From positions 360,946 through 424,945 of the forward strand of contig CALKHP010000030.1 of NCBI GenBank assembly GCA_937988775.1: a DNA stretch of 64,000 nt. The letters are read 5' to 3'. The notes under the pieces were generated by a model. The model made no database searches, was not told the DNA's origin, and worked only from the letters and a program-made list of their open reading frames with translations. This document shows, in pieces, positions 1 through 8,294 of this stretch. The stretch is from an uncultured Alphaproteobacteria bacterium (lineage in GTDB: Bacteria; Pseudomonadota; Alphaproteobacteria; Rhizobiales; Beijerinckiaceae). Within the stretch, counting starts at the first letter, position 1, and each line of letters begins with the position of its first letter. Made by a program: the position numbers and the translations under genes.

Positions 1-42
1 CGGACAATCGTTCGCATCAAAACCATCCTCAGAGGACCGCCC

Positions 43-423
43 ATGATCGATGACCTGATCGCCCGCATCACCGCCAATGTCGGGCTCGACGCCGATCTCG
101 CGCGCAAGGCCGTCGGCATGATGCTGGCCTTCCTGCAGAAGGAAGGGCCGGCGGCCGAGGTCGAGGCGCTGTTCGGCGCGGTGCCGGGCGCCGCGGAACT
201 GGCGGCCGAGAATGGCGCCAAGGGCGGTATCGGCGGCGCGGTGATGGGCATGATGGGCGGCGGCGTGATGGCACTCGGCAGCCAGTTGATGGGCGCCGGC
301 CTCGGCATGGGGCAGATCCAGCAGGTCGCCAAGGAGGTCTTCGCCTACGGCCGCGAAAAGGCCGGCGAGGATGCGATGGGCACGATTGTCGGCGCCATTC
401 CGGGCCTGGGCCAGTTCGTCTGA
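43..423 (+). CDS. Small glycine-rich DUF2267/DUF2780-like protein
   Basis: Encodes 126 residues. The N-terminal third is a helical stretch (DDLIARITANVGLD onward) followed by a PGA motif; residues about 58-95 are very rich in Gly, Met and Ala; the tail ends in a second PGLG-type motif. This layout resembles small DUF2267/DUF2780 proteins of alphaproteobacteria, whose function is unknown. No signal peptide is evident. The start is supported by AGAGGA about six bases upstream of the ATG. It stands alone, followed by a 357-base gap. The family assignment is from overall pattern only and is tentative. Confidence 0.7.
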   Translation: MIDDLIARITANVGLDADLARKAVGMMLAFLQKEGPAAEVEALFGAVPGAAELAAENGAKGGIGGAVMGMMGGGVMALGSQLMGAGLGMGQIQQVAKEVFAYGREKAGEDAMGTIVGAIPGLGQFV

Positions 424-480
424 GTTTCGTCGGCCGTCTTGTGCCGGCCGATCCCGCTTCGAAAAGGCGCAAACGCTGTT

Positions 481-573
481 CAGTGTCATTCCCGACGCGC
501 GTCAGCGCGATCGGGAATCCAGGAGTCGTTAGCGCGGCGGCTCTGGATTCCCGCCTGCGCGGGAATGACACTG
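481..573. repeat. Palindromic intergenic repeat (BIME/MITE-like)
   Basis: The 357-base gap 424-780 contains no convincing gene. It holds a palindromic element bounded by perfect 14-base inverted ends, CAGTGTCATTCCCG (481-494) and CGGGAATGACACTG (560-573). Each half is itself a hairpin of the ATTCCCG...CGGGAAT type (488-518 and 547-566), so the element looks like a REP dimer. Repeats of the form GTCATTCCCGC...GCGGGAAT are common between genes of Rhizobiales. The rest of the gap (574-780) shows no clear feature apart from the presumed mutA promoter region. Confidence 0.75.
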
Positions 574-780
574 GATGCCGGGTCGCGCTCACCCATGACG
601 GCGGCGGAATAAGCACCAAACCCTTCAGCCGTCATCGGCAGACTTGATCCGCCGGTCCCGCCTTGGAAAGGCATCCCTGTGGGCATGCGCATGCTCACTC
701 TGCGCGTCCAGACCATCCCTACGATGTGGCCGTAGCATGCCGGCTTTTCGTGCGCGGATGATCGTGCGAAGAAGGCAGCC

Positions 781-2643
781 ATGAACAAGCAAGCCCCCCT
801 TCCCCCGACGCCGGCGTTTCCGGCCGCCACCCGCGACGACTGGATGAAACGGGTCGAGACGGTGCTGAAAGGCGCCGCCTTCGAGAAGGTGCTGGTCGGC
901 CGCTCCAGCGACGGCATCGCCATCGCGCCGCTTTACGCGCGCAAGCATGACGGCGCGCCGATTGCCCGCGTCGGGGCTGCCAGCCGCTGGCGCGTGATGC
1001 AGCGCGCCGACATTCCCGACGAGGAGACCGGGGCGCGGCTGGCGCTCGATGACCTGCAAGGCGGTGCCGACGGGCTGGTGCTGGTTTGCGCCGGCAGCGC
1101 GACGGCGCGCGGTTTCGGCATCGATGCGAGCGACGCGCGTTCGCTCGACCTGGCGCTCGAGGGCATGCTAATCGAATCCGCGCCGCTCAGGCTGGAAACC
1201 GCGCCGTTCGACGGCCGCCGCGTCGCGGCGCTGATCGACGACCTGCTCGAGCGCCGCAGCCTGCGGCCAGAGGAAATCGCGATCGATTTCGGCCTCGACC
1301 CGGTTGGCGACCTCGCCCGCACCGGCGCGCTGCCGGCACCGTGGCCGACGATCGCCGAGCGGTTTTCCGGCGAGGTCAAGCGCCTGCGCAAGCGCGGCTA
1401 TCGCGGCACGCAGGCGCGCATCGACGGCCGCGCCTGGCACGAGGCCGGCGCCTCGCAGGCGCAGGAACTGGCGGCGATGCTGGCGACCGGCATCGCCTAT
1501 CTGCGCGCGCTCGAAGCGAACGGCATGGCGCTCGACGAGGCGCGCCAGAGCCTGTCCTTCCTCGCCGCCGCCGATGCCGACGAGTTCCTGAGCGTCGCCA
1601 AGCTGCGCGCGCTGCGCCTGCTGTGGGCGCGCGTCGAGGAGGCATGCGGGCTCGCGCCCCGGCCGATCGTCCTGCAAGCCGAAACCGCCTGGCGCATGCT
1701 CGGCCGGCGCGACCCGTGGGTGAACCTGCTGCGCAACACCATGGCGGTGTTCTCGGCCGTGATCGGCGGCGCCGACAGCGTCACCGTGCTGCCGTTCACG
1801 GCGGCGCTCGGCCTGCCGGACGCCTTCGCCCGCCGCCTCGCGCGCAACACGCAAACCGTGCTGATGGAAGAATCGAACCTGTGGCGCGTCGCCGATCCGG
1901 CCGCCGGCGCCGGCGGTTTCGAGGCGCTGACCGAGGCGCTGTGCGCCAAAGCCTGGGAGCTGTTCCAGGCGATCGAGGCCGAGGGCGGCATCGTCGCCAG
2001 CCTCAAGGCGGGCGCGTTGCAGGAGCGCATCGCCACGGTCGCGGCCAACGACGAGCACGCCGTCGCCACGCGGCGCGCGGCGCTGACCGGCACGAGCGAA
2101 TTCCCGCATCTCGCCGAGGCGCCGGTCGCGGTGCTGCGGCCGGCGCCCGCCGAGGCAAAGCCCGCTCCCCTCGCCTTGCCGAGCAGGCGCCGGGCGCAAC
2201 CGTTCGAGCGCCTGCGCGACGCCTCCGACGCCTTTCTCGCGCGCCACGGCCAGCGGCCACGCGCCTTCCTCGCCACGCTCGGCAGCCTGCCCGAGTTCAG
2301 CGCGCGCGCCGGCTTCGTCCGCAACCTGCTCGAGGCCGGCGGCATCGAGCCCGTCGGCGGCGAAGGCGCCATCGCGCCCGACGATCTGGCGCGCGCCTTC
2401 GCCGGAGCGGGCACGCCGCTCGCCTGCCTGTGCGGACCGGATGCGCGCTATGCCAGCGAGGGCGCGGCGGCGGTCGCGGCCCTGAAAGCCGCCGGCGCCC
2501 ATGTCGTGCTTGCCGGCCGGCCGGGCGATCTCGAAACGCCGCTGCGCGACGCCGGGCTCGCCGGCGCGCTTTACGCCGGCTGCGACGCGGTCGCGATGCT
2601 CGCCGAACTGCACCACGTTCTTGGTGTTCCGCACGAATCCTGA
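781..2643 (+). CDS. mutA: Methylmalonyl-CoA mutase small (beta) subunit
   Basis: Encodes 620 residues, the usual length of the small, non-catalytic subunit of heterodimeric adenosylcobalamin-dependent methylmalonyl-CoA mutase. The enzyme interconverts (R)-methylmalonyl-CoA and succinyl-CoA in propionate, odd-chain fatty acid and branched amino acid breakdown. The N-terminal half is a TIM barrel with stretches such as TAWRMLGRRDPWVNLLRN and RLARNTQTVLMEES. The C-terminal B12-binding fold has FLATLGSLPEFSARAGF and LLEAGGIEP but lacks the DxHxxG cobalt-ligand motif, as expected for the beta subunit. The catalytic partner is at 4743, not directly downstream, which is unusual. AAGGCAGCC precedes the ATG. 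Confidence 0.95.
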   Translation: MNKQAPLPPTPAFPAATRDDWMKRVETVLKGAAFEKVLVGRSSDGIAIAPLYARKHDGAPIARVGAASRWRVMQRADIPDEETGARLALDDLQGGADGLVLVCAGSATARGFGIDASDARSLDLALEGMLIESAPLRLETAPFDGRRVAALIDDLLERRSLRPEEIAIDFGLDPVGDLARTGALPAPWPTIAERFSGEVKRLRKRGYRGTQARIDGRAWHEAGASQAQELAAMLATGIAYLRALEANGMALDEARQSLSFLAAADADEFLSVAKLRALRLLWARVEEACGLAPRPIVLQAETAWRMLGRRDPWVNLLRNTMAVFSAVIGGADSVTVLPFTAALGLPDAFARRLARNTQTVLMEESNLWRVADPAAGAGGFEALTEALCAKAWELFQAIEAEGGIVASLKAGALQERIATVAANDEHAVATRRAALTGTSEFPHLAEAPVAVLRPAPAEAKPAPLALPSRRRAQPFERLRDASDAFLARHGQRPRAFLATLGSLPEFSARAGFVRNLLEAGGIEPVGGEGAIAPDDLARAFAGAGTPLACLCGPDARYASEGAAAVAALKAAGAHVVLAGRPGDLETPLRDAGLAGALYAGCDAVAMLAELHHVLGVPHES

Positions 2644-2680
2644 TCTACCTTGCCGGTCTCGGAGAGTTGGGAGCGCTGAT

Positions 2681-3106
2681 ATGGTGAGGTTGCTGCGCGC
2701 AGGCGCCATCGTCACGGTGATCCTGGCGGTGATCGCCACCACGGCGCTGACCTGGTTCGGCCAGTCCTATGCCGGCTACGACCTGTCCGCGACGATCACG
2801 CGCGTGCTGTTCTGGGGCACCGTGACGCTGATCGCGGCGGCGCCGCTCTGCCTGGTGGTGTTCCCGCTCATGCATCTGGTGCTCGGCGGCGGCGAGCCGG
2901 TCAAGCCGAAGAGCTTTGCCATTGTCGGCGCCGTGGTCGGCTTCCTGATCGCGGCCTATCTGGTGTGGCGGTTTCGCGCCTTCCTGCTGCAGGCGAGCTT
3001 CGTCGCCGGGCCGTTCCTGGTGCTGATCGGCGTGGTCACCGGCTTCGTCGGCGGCTTCCTGTTCGAGCGGCTGGCGCGCCGGCGCCTGGACCCGCCACCC
3101 GTTTAA
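2681..3106 (+). CDS. Small four-helix membrane protein, unknown function
   Basis: Encodes 141 residues with four predicted membrane helices, about residues 7-26, 42-68, 80-99 and 107-128, and a basic C-terminal tail (RLARRRLDPPP). The ATG at 2681 is chosen because the reading frame upstream overlaps mutA in another frame and does not encode hydrophobic sequence. It lies 37 bases after mutA and 30 bases before a TauE/SafE-type exporter, so it may be co-transcribed with either. I do not recognise a family. Confidence 0.75.
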   Translation: MVRLLRAGAIVTVILAVIATTALTWFGQSYAGYDLSATITRVLFWGTVTLIAAAPLCLVVFPLMHLVLGGGEPVKPKSFAIVGAVVGFLIAAYLVWRFRAFLLQASFVAGPFLVLIGVVTGFVGGFLFERLARRRLDPPPV

Positions 3107-3136
3107 CCGCTGCTTCAGCCGAGGGTCCGCACGATC

Positions 3137-3862
3137 ATGACATCCTACATTTTCGTGCTCCTCGTCGGCATGACGGCCGGCGCGATCGGCGGCATTATCG
3201 GCACCGGCACCTCGATCATGCTGCTGCCGGTGCTGGTCATCGCCTACGGCCCGAAACAGGCGGTGCCGATCATGGCGGTCGCCGCCGTGATGGCCAATCT
3301 CGCGCGCGTGCTGGCGTGGTGGCGCGAGGTCGACTGGCGCGCCTGCGCGGCTTACGTCCTGCCCGGCATTCCGGCGGCGGCGCTCGGCGCCAGCACGCTG
3401 CTGGTGCTGCCCGCGAACCTGATCGAGATCGCGCTCGGCCTGTTCTTCATCGTCATGGTGCCGGTGCGGCACTGGCTCGACAAGCACCATTTCCGCATCA
3501 GCCTGTGGCAGCTTGCCGTCGGCGGCGCGGTGATCGGCTACCTGACCGGCATCGTGCTCTCGACCGGGCCGCTCAGCGTGCCGCTATTCCTGGCCTACGG
3601 CCTCAACAAGGGCGCGTTCCTGTCGACGGAAGCGGCCAGTTCGCTGTTCCTCTATGTCAGCAAGACCCTGACCTTCCGCGGCCTCGGCGCGATGCCGGCC
3701 AGCATCTTCGTGCAAGGGCTGATCGTCGGCGGCTCGGTGATGGCCGGTACCTTCCTCGGCAAATCCGTGGTGATGCGCATGCGGCCGAGCCTGTTCAAGC
3801 ACATGCTCGACGCGCTGCTGCTGGTCTCCGGCGTCTCGATGCTGTGGACGGCGTTCGCCTGA
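3137..3862 (+). CDS. TauE/SafE family membrane exporter
   Basis: Encodes 241 residues of a polytopic membrane protein. The opening GMTAGAIGGIIGTGTSIMLLP, the AVAAVMANLARVLAW region and the second half-repeat (AVGGAVIGYLTGIVLSTGPL) are typical of TauE/SafE (PF01925) proteins, which move small organic anions or sulfur compounds such as sulfite and sulfoacetate across the inner membrane. About seven to eight helices fit the length. Substrate cannot be read from sequence. It lies 30 bases after the small membrane protein gene and converges on the VOC gene at 4043. Confidence 0.9.
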   Translation: MTSYIFVLLVGMTAGAIGGIIGTGTSIMLLPVLVIAYGPKQAVPIMAVAAVMANLARVLAWWREVDWRACAAYVLPGIPAAALGASTLLVLPANLIEIALGLFFIVMVPVRHWLDKHHFRISLWQLAVGGAVIGYLTGIVLSTGPLSVPLFLAYGLNKGAFLSTEAASSLFLYVSKTLTFRGLGAMPASIFVQGLIVGGSVMAGTFLGKSVVMRMRPSLFKHMLDALLLVSGVSMLWTAFA

Positions 3863-3896
3863 CTGACGCTCGGAGTATTTCGTAGCCCTTGGAACT

Positions 3897-4024
3897 TCCC
3901 CCTTCTCCCGCATGCGGGAGAAGGTCCCGGCAGGGGGATGAGGGTTGTGGGACGAGGGGTGAGGTCGCGTCGCCCCCCTCATCCGGCACTTCGTGCCACC
4001 TTCTCCCGCAAGCGGGAGAAGGAT
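3897..4024. repeat. Pair of CTTCTCCCGC palindromic repeats
   Basis: Between the convergent genes ending at 3862 and 4043 are two short perfect palindromes, CCTTCTCCCGC-atg/aag-GCGGGAGAAGG, at about 3900-3926 and 4000-4022. They are joined by G-rich sequence (CAGGGGGATGAGGG, GACGAGGGG) and CCCCTCATCCGGCACTTCG. This composite, with paired CTTCTCCCGC hairpins and a CCCTCATCCG arm, is a familiar dispersed intergenic repeat of alphaproteobacteria and may also serve as a bidirectional transcription stop. Confidence 0.75.
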
Positions 4025-4042
4025 TTCCAGTCTCTGCGCCCG

Positions 4043-4519
4043 TCAGCCTTCGTAGGCCCTGCGCAATTCGGCGATGTTGAGCTTGACCATGCCCATCATC
4101 GCCTTCATCACGCGTTCGGCTTTCACGGGATCGGGATCGGCGAGATATTTCGGCATGATGCTCGGCACGATCTGCCAGGACATGCCGTAGCGATCCTTGA
4201 GCCAACTGCACGCCACTTCCTCGCCGCCGCCCTCGAGCAGCTTGCCCCAGAGCTCGTCGACCTCCGCCTGATCGGCGCAATCGATCGAAAACGAGACGGC
4301 GTTGCTATGCGCGATCTTCGAGCCACCGTTCAGCCCCTGGAAGGACTGGCCGGCGAGCGTGAAGGCGACCATGAGCACGGCCACCTTCTTCCCGCCGGGA
4401 TAGTCCACCGGGCTGCGCTGCACATGGTCGATGCGCGAATTGGGCAGCAGCGTGATATAGAAATTGGCGGCTTCCTCGGCATCGCCATCGAACCAGAGGC
4501 AGGGGCTGATCTTCGACAT
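4043..4519 (-). CDS. VOC family (PhnB / 3-dmu-9_3-mt type) protein
   Basis: Encodes 158 residues with a glyoxalase/VOC-type fold. It opens with KISPCLWFDGDAEEAANFY, has the KVAVLMVAFTLAGQSFQGLNGG strand-loop-strand, and a later CSWLKDRYGMSWQIVP strand, all characteristic of the PhnB-like 3-demethylubiquinone-9 3-methyltransferase domain (PF06983). Members are small metal-dependent or metal-free proteins with varied or unknown roles; the old methyltransferase name is probably not the activity. It is divergent from mutB and convergent with the TauE gene. Confidence 0.9.
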   Translation of the reverse strand: MSKISPCLWFDGDAEEAANFYITLLPNSRIDHVQRSPVDYPGGKKVAVLMVAFTLAGQSFQGLNGGSKIAHSNAVSFSIDCADQAEVDELWGKLLEGGGEEVACSWLKDRYGMSWQIVPSIMPKYLADPDPVKAERVMKAMMGMVKLNIAELRRAYEG

Positions 4520-4633
4520 GACATGCTCCTATGTTGGCGTGCAGCTTTGCCGCGGACAAAGCGAGGACGGTGCGCGCCGCGAAAATCCGACAGGCCGGGG
4601 GCGATTTTTTGACCTCGTGCGCGCAATCCCTAA

Positions 4634-4653
4634 AATAGGATTTTTATCCTATT
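4634..4653. promoter_or_regulatory. AT-rich inverted repeat upstream of mutB, candidate operator
   Basis: AATAGGAT-TTTT-ATCCTATT is a perfect 8-base inverted repeat with a 4-base spacer. It sits in the divergent gap between the VOC gene (starts 4519) and mutB (starts 4743). It stands out in a high-GC background. The position suits an operator or promoter element. It does not match the TTTGC...GCAAA type site known for PccR-like propionyl regulators, so the regulator is unknown. Confidence 0.4.
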
Positions 4654-4742
4654 GCTAAGCGCCACCCGCCTCCCTACCCTTTCCGGCGAGCATGGGCGGG
4701 CGAAGATGTGCTATCTTGAGGCCCAGGCTCAAGGAACCTACG

Positions 4743-6902
4743 ATGATCCCGGATTTCACCAGCATCCCCTTTCAGCGGACGCCGCAGCCGCCGGCAACGA
4801 TGCTCGATGCCGAGCCATGGCTGACGCCGGAAGGCATTCCGGTGAAGCCCGTCCATAGCGCGGGCGACCTTGCCGGGCTGAAGGGGCTCGACGGCTATCC
4901 CGGCATCGCGCCGTTCCTGCGCGGGCCGTACCCGACAATGTATGTCAACCAGCCGTGGACGATCCGGCAATATGCCGGTTTTTCCACCGCCGAGGATTCG
5001 AACGCCTTCTACCGGCGCAACCTCGCCGCCGGCCAGAAGGGGCTATCGGTCGCCTTCGACCTCGCCACGCACCGGGGTTACGATTCCGACCATCCGCGTG
5101 TCGCCGGCGATGTCGGCATGGCAGGCGTGGCGATCGATTCGATCTACGACATGCGCACGCTGTTCGACCGCATCCCGCTCGACCGCATGTCGGTGTCGAT
5201 GACGATGAACGGCGCCGTGCTGCCGATCCTGGCGCTGTTCATCGTGGCGGCGGAAGAACAGGGCGTGCCGCAGGCCAAGCTGTCGGGCACGATCCAGAAC
5301 GACATCCTGAAGGAATTCATGGTGCGCAACACCTATATCTACCCGCCCAAAGGGTCGATGCGCATCATTTCGGATATCTTCGCCCATACCGCGAAGCACA
5401 TGCCGAAGTTCAACTCGATCTCGATTTCCGGCTATCACATGCAGGAAGCCGGCGCGACGCAGGATCTCGAACTCGCCTATACGCTGGCCGACGGCGTGGA
5501 ATATATCCGCGCCGGCCTGGCGGCCGGGCTCGACATCGATGCTTTCGCGCCGCGCCTGTCGTTCTTCTGGGCGATCGGCATGAACTTCTTCATGGAGGTC
5601 GCCAAGATGCGGGCGGCGCGGCTGATCTGGGCCGGGCTCGTCAAGCAGTTCAATCCGAAATCGGAGAAATCGCTGGCACTGCGCACCCATTGCCAGACTT
5701 CCGGCTGGAGCCTGACGGCGCAGGACGTGTTCAACAACGTCATCCGCACGCAGATCGAGGCGATGGCGGCGACGCAAGGGCATACGCAGTCGCTGCACAC
5801 CAACGCGCTCGACGAGGCGCTGGCGCTGCCGACCGACTTTTCCGCCCGCATCGCCCGCAACACGCAGCTTTTCCTGCAACAGGAAGCCGGCACCAACCGC
5901 ATCATCGATCCGTGGGGCGGCAGCTACTATGTCGAGCGCCTGACGGCCGATCTCGCGGCGCGCGCGCTCGAGCATATCCGCGAGGTCGAGGCGCTCGGCG
6001 GCATGGCCAAGGCGATCGAGGCCGGCATCCCGAAGCTGCGCATCGAGGAAGCCGCCGCCAAGACGCAGGGGCGCATCGATTCCGGCCAGCAGAAGATCAT
6101 CGGCGTCAACACGTTCAAGCCGCATGACGAGCAGCCGATCGACGTGCTCAAGGTCGACAATGCCGCCGTGCGCGCGGCGCAGATCGCCAAGCTCGAACGC
6201 CTGAAAGCCGAGCGCGACGGCAAGGCGGTGGCGGCGGCGCTCGACGCGCTGACGCAGGCCGCCAAGGACGGCAGCGGCAACCTGCTGGCGCTCGGCGTCG
6301 ATGCGGCGCGCGCCAAGGCGACGGTCGGCGAGATTTCCTCGGCGCTCGAACAGGTCTGGGGCCGCCATACCGCCGAGATCAAGGCGATCAGCGGCGTCTA
6401 CAAGCGCGAGGTCGGCGCCAAGAACGAGCTGCTGCTGCGCGTGCAGGCACAGGTCAACGCGTTCAAGGAGAACGAAGGCCGCCTGCCGCATATCCTGGTC
6501 GCCAAGGTCGGGCAGGATGGCCATGATCGCGGCCAGAAGGTGATCGCGTCCGCCTTCAGTGATCTCGGTTTCGATGTCGAGATCGGCCCCCTGTTCGCCA
6601 CGCCCGAGGAGGCGGCGCGCCAGGCGGTGGCCAATAACGTGCATGTCGTCGGCGTGTCGTCGCTCGCCGCCGGGCACCTGACGCTGGTGCCGGCCCTGAA
6701 ACAGGCGCTCGAGGCGGAAGGGCGCGGCGACATCATGATCGTCGTCGGCGGCGTGATCCCGCCGCAGGATTACCAGGCGGTGACGGATGCCGGCGCGGCG
6801 GCGATCTTCCCGCCCGGCACGGTAATCTCGGAAGCGGCCTCCAAGCTGCTCGACGAACTCAACCGCCAGCTTGGCTACGCGCAGCGCGACGCGGCGGAGT
6901 AG
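4743..6902 (+). CDS. mutB: Methylmalonyl-CoA mutase large (alpha) catalytic subunit
   Basis: Encodes 719 residues, the usual length of the catalytic subunit of B12-dependent methylmalonyl-CoA mutase. The TIM-barrel domain (about residues 1-560) has the substrate-tunnel sequence GPYPTMYVNQPWTIRQYAGF and the AFDLATHRGYDSDHPR motif. The C-terminal cobalamin domain has DGHDRG with D592, H594 (predicted lower axial cobalt ligand) and G597, followed by VHVVGVSSLAAGH and IIVVGGVIP-type segments. The ATG at 4743 matches the usual N-terminus (IPDFTSIPF). It pairs with MutA at 781 across about 2.1 kb of unrelated genes. No mutase chaperone (MeaB) or epimerase gene is in the window. Confidence 0.97.
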   Translation: MIPDFTSIPFQRTPQPPATMLDAEPWLTPEGIPVKPVHSAGDLAGLKGLDGYPGIAPFLRGPYPTMYVNQPWTIRQYAGFSTAEDSNAFYRRNLAAGQKGLSVAFDLATHRGYDSDHPRVAGDVGMAGVAIDSIYDMRTLFDRIPLDRMSVSMTMNGAVLPILALFIVAAEEQGVPQAKLSGTIQNDILKEFMVRNTYIYPPKGSMRIISDIFAHTAKHMPKFNSISISGYHMQEAGATQDLELAYTLADGVEYIRAGLAAGLDIDAFAPRLSFFWAIGMNFFMEVAKMRAARLIWAGLVKQFNPKSEKSLALRTHCQTSGWSLTAQDVFNNVIRTQIEAMAATQGHTQSLHTNALDEALALPTDFSARIARNTQLFLQQEAGTNRIIDPWGGSYYVERLTADLAARALEHIREVEALGGMAKAIEAGIPKLRIEEAAAKTQGRIDSGQQKIIGVNTFKPHDEQPIDVLKVDNAAVRAAQIAKLERLKAERDGKAVAAALDALTQAAKDGSGNLLALGVDAARAKATVGEISSALEQVWGRHTAEIKAISGVYKREVGAKNELLLRVQAQVNAFKENEGRLPHILVAKVGQDGHDRGQKVIASAFSDLGFDVEIGPLFATPEEAARQAVANNVHVVGVSSLAAGHLTLVPALKQALEAEGRGDIMIVVGGVIPPQDYQAVTDAGAAAIFPPGTVISEAASKLLDELNRQLGYAQRDAAE

Positions 6903-6930
6903 CGAGGCAGCCATCCCCCGGCATGAAAAA

Positions 6931-6952
6931 AGGCGCGGCTCGCGCCGCGCCT
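6931..6952 (-). terminator. Rho-independent terminator for the hydrolase gene at 7085
   Basis: A perfect 9-base stem (AGGCGCGGC / GCCGCGCCT) with a 4-base loop is followed on the minus strand by six T residues (A-run 6926-6931 on the plus strand). It lies about 130 bases past the stop of the leftward gene ending at 7085. It may also help stop mutB transcription from the other side, although no T-run follows on that strand. Confidence 0.75.
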
Positions 6953-7084
6953 GAAGTCGGAGGGTCTCGAAGGGTGTTCGGTCAGGTTTCCAACCAAAGT
7001 ACCATTCGCCAGGGACAGTAATGGCTGATATCGGCCAAACAGTGGCAGCCGGCCCGAGGCAGGATTGCGCTTTCGTCGCAGCTG

Positions 7085-8086
7085 TCAGGAGGCGCGCTCG
7101 ATCGCCCGCTTGACCACGGCCCGCACATCCTTGTCATACAGGAACGTGTCGTGGCCGATCCAGCCCGAGCCGAAATTCGAGGCGTCGGCGACCTGCACGC
7201 CGAGCTTTTCCAGCGCATCGCGGCTGGCGCTGCCGACGCGCGCGCCGCCGGCGATGGCGCTCGACAGTTCCAGCGCGCGATCCTTCTGCGAGATGATGAC
7301 CGTGAAGCGCTTGGCCAGCGGGCCGATGCGCTTGAGGCTGTTGGTGAATAGGTCGAGATCGATATCGGGCGCGGCGAGCACGATGGCGCCGAAGCGGTTG
7401 TCGAGCGTGTCGCCGTCGCGCGTGCGCATCTGGCGCAGCGTCTCGACCATCAGCAGCGTGCCCATGGAATGGGCCACCAGATGCAGGCGCGGCACGCTCG
7501 GGTCCTTGACCAGCGCGGTCAGGCATTCCTCGAGCGCATCGCGCGACCACAAGGCGCTCTCGCGGTCGTAGCCGTAATCGAACAGCGCGCCGCGCGAGGG
7601 CCAGCTGAACAGTACCGGCTGGCCGGGATATTTGATGCCGTCGGCGAGTTCGGCCAGGCTGATGGCGGCCGATTCGAAGGTCTCGTTATAGCCGTGCGTG
7701 TAGAGCAGCGGCTCCTTGCCGTCGAGCAGGCGCGGCAGCACCAGCGCCGGCCGGTCCGTCGTCACCGGGCGCACCGCGTCGATGCTCCAGGTGCCGTTGA
7801 CGGTCGAGGCGAGCATGCTCGCGAACGAGCCGGTGCGGGTATAGAAAAACAGCTCGCCGACCGTAGTGCGGGCGCCGCGCTCGCCGCTGAACCACGGGCT
7901 CTTGGTGCCGTCGCCAGCCGGCTTGCGCGTGGTGGCGAAGACGAGCCGCGGCTGGCCCTTGTGGCCGGCGAGGTTTTGCTCAGGGACCGGAACCGAGCCG
8001 GCGGCGCAGCCGGGCAGGAAGCCGGCCAACGCCGTCGCGCCCAGCGCGCGCAAGGCAACGCGGCGGCTGACAACACGGCTGTTCAT
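7085..8086 (-). CDS. Alpha/beta hydrolase of DUF900 type, probable Tat/lipoprotein
   Basis: Encodes 333 residues. The N-terminus has an arginine pair followed by a hydrophobic stretch (SRRVALRALGATALAGFL) and a lipobox-like LPGC with Cys27, so it is probably exported and lipid-anchored. The hydrolase domain shows an oxyanion-side HGYN (residues 131-134), LFSWPSRG, the nucleophile elbow AHSMG with Ser207, APDIDLDLF around the acid, and a late GHD histidine. This order matches DUF900 (PF05990) alpha/beta hydrolases, whose substrates are unknown. It is divergent from the TIGR03808 gene and ends near a clear terminator. Confidence 0.88.
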   Translation of the reverse strand: MNSRVVSRRVALRALGATALAGFLPGCAAGSVPVPEQNLAGHKGQPRLVFATTRKPAGDGTKSPWFSGERGARTTVGELFFYTRTGSFASMLASTVNGTWSIDAVRPVTTDRPALVLPRLLDGKEPLLYTHGYNETFESAAISLAELADGIKYPGQPVLFSWPSRGALFDYGYDRESALWSRDALEECLTALVKDPSVPRLHLVAHSMGTLLMVETLRQMRTRDGDTLDNRFGAIVLAAPDIDLDLFTNSLKRIGPLAKRFTVIISQKDRALELSSAIAGGARVGSASRDALEKLGVQVADASNFGSGWIGHDTFLYDKDVRAVVKRAIERAS

Positions 8087-8294
8087 CAGGGCGGAATATC
8101 CTCAGAATCGTTGCGGGCGGATCGCAGCCCGCACCAGAGAGTGACCTCAATCGCTAAAATGCGGCGAGAATGGGAGGCAACACCACGCAAATTCGCCATC
8201 AGCGCGAAAGCGTCGCAGGCGGGCCACACCTTGGCGGGCAGGCCGTCCCGCTCTGGCACAACGGGCGCGGCACGGAACTTGATCCGGCAGTCGC

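Noticed and set aside
2501..2680. N-terminal extension of the small membrane protein into mutA
   Set aside because: This stretch overlaps the end of mutA in another frame and reads as Arg/Ala/Cys-rich sequence with no hydrophobic pattern; ATG 2681 is a natural start.
1168..2742. Long minus-strand open frame over mutA
   Set aside because: Antisense shadow in GC-rich DNA; Arg/Ala-rich translation, while the plus strand encodes a clear mutase subunit.
5043..6914. Long minus-strand open frame over mutB
   Set aside because: Same reason: no family features, and the plus strand encodes a full methylmalonyl-CoA mutase.
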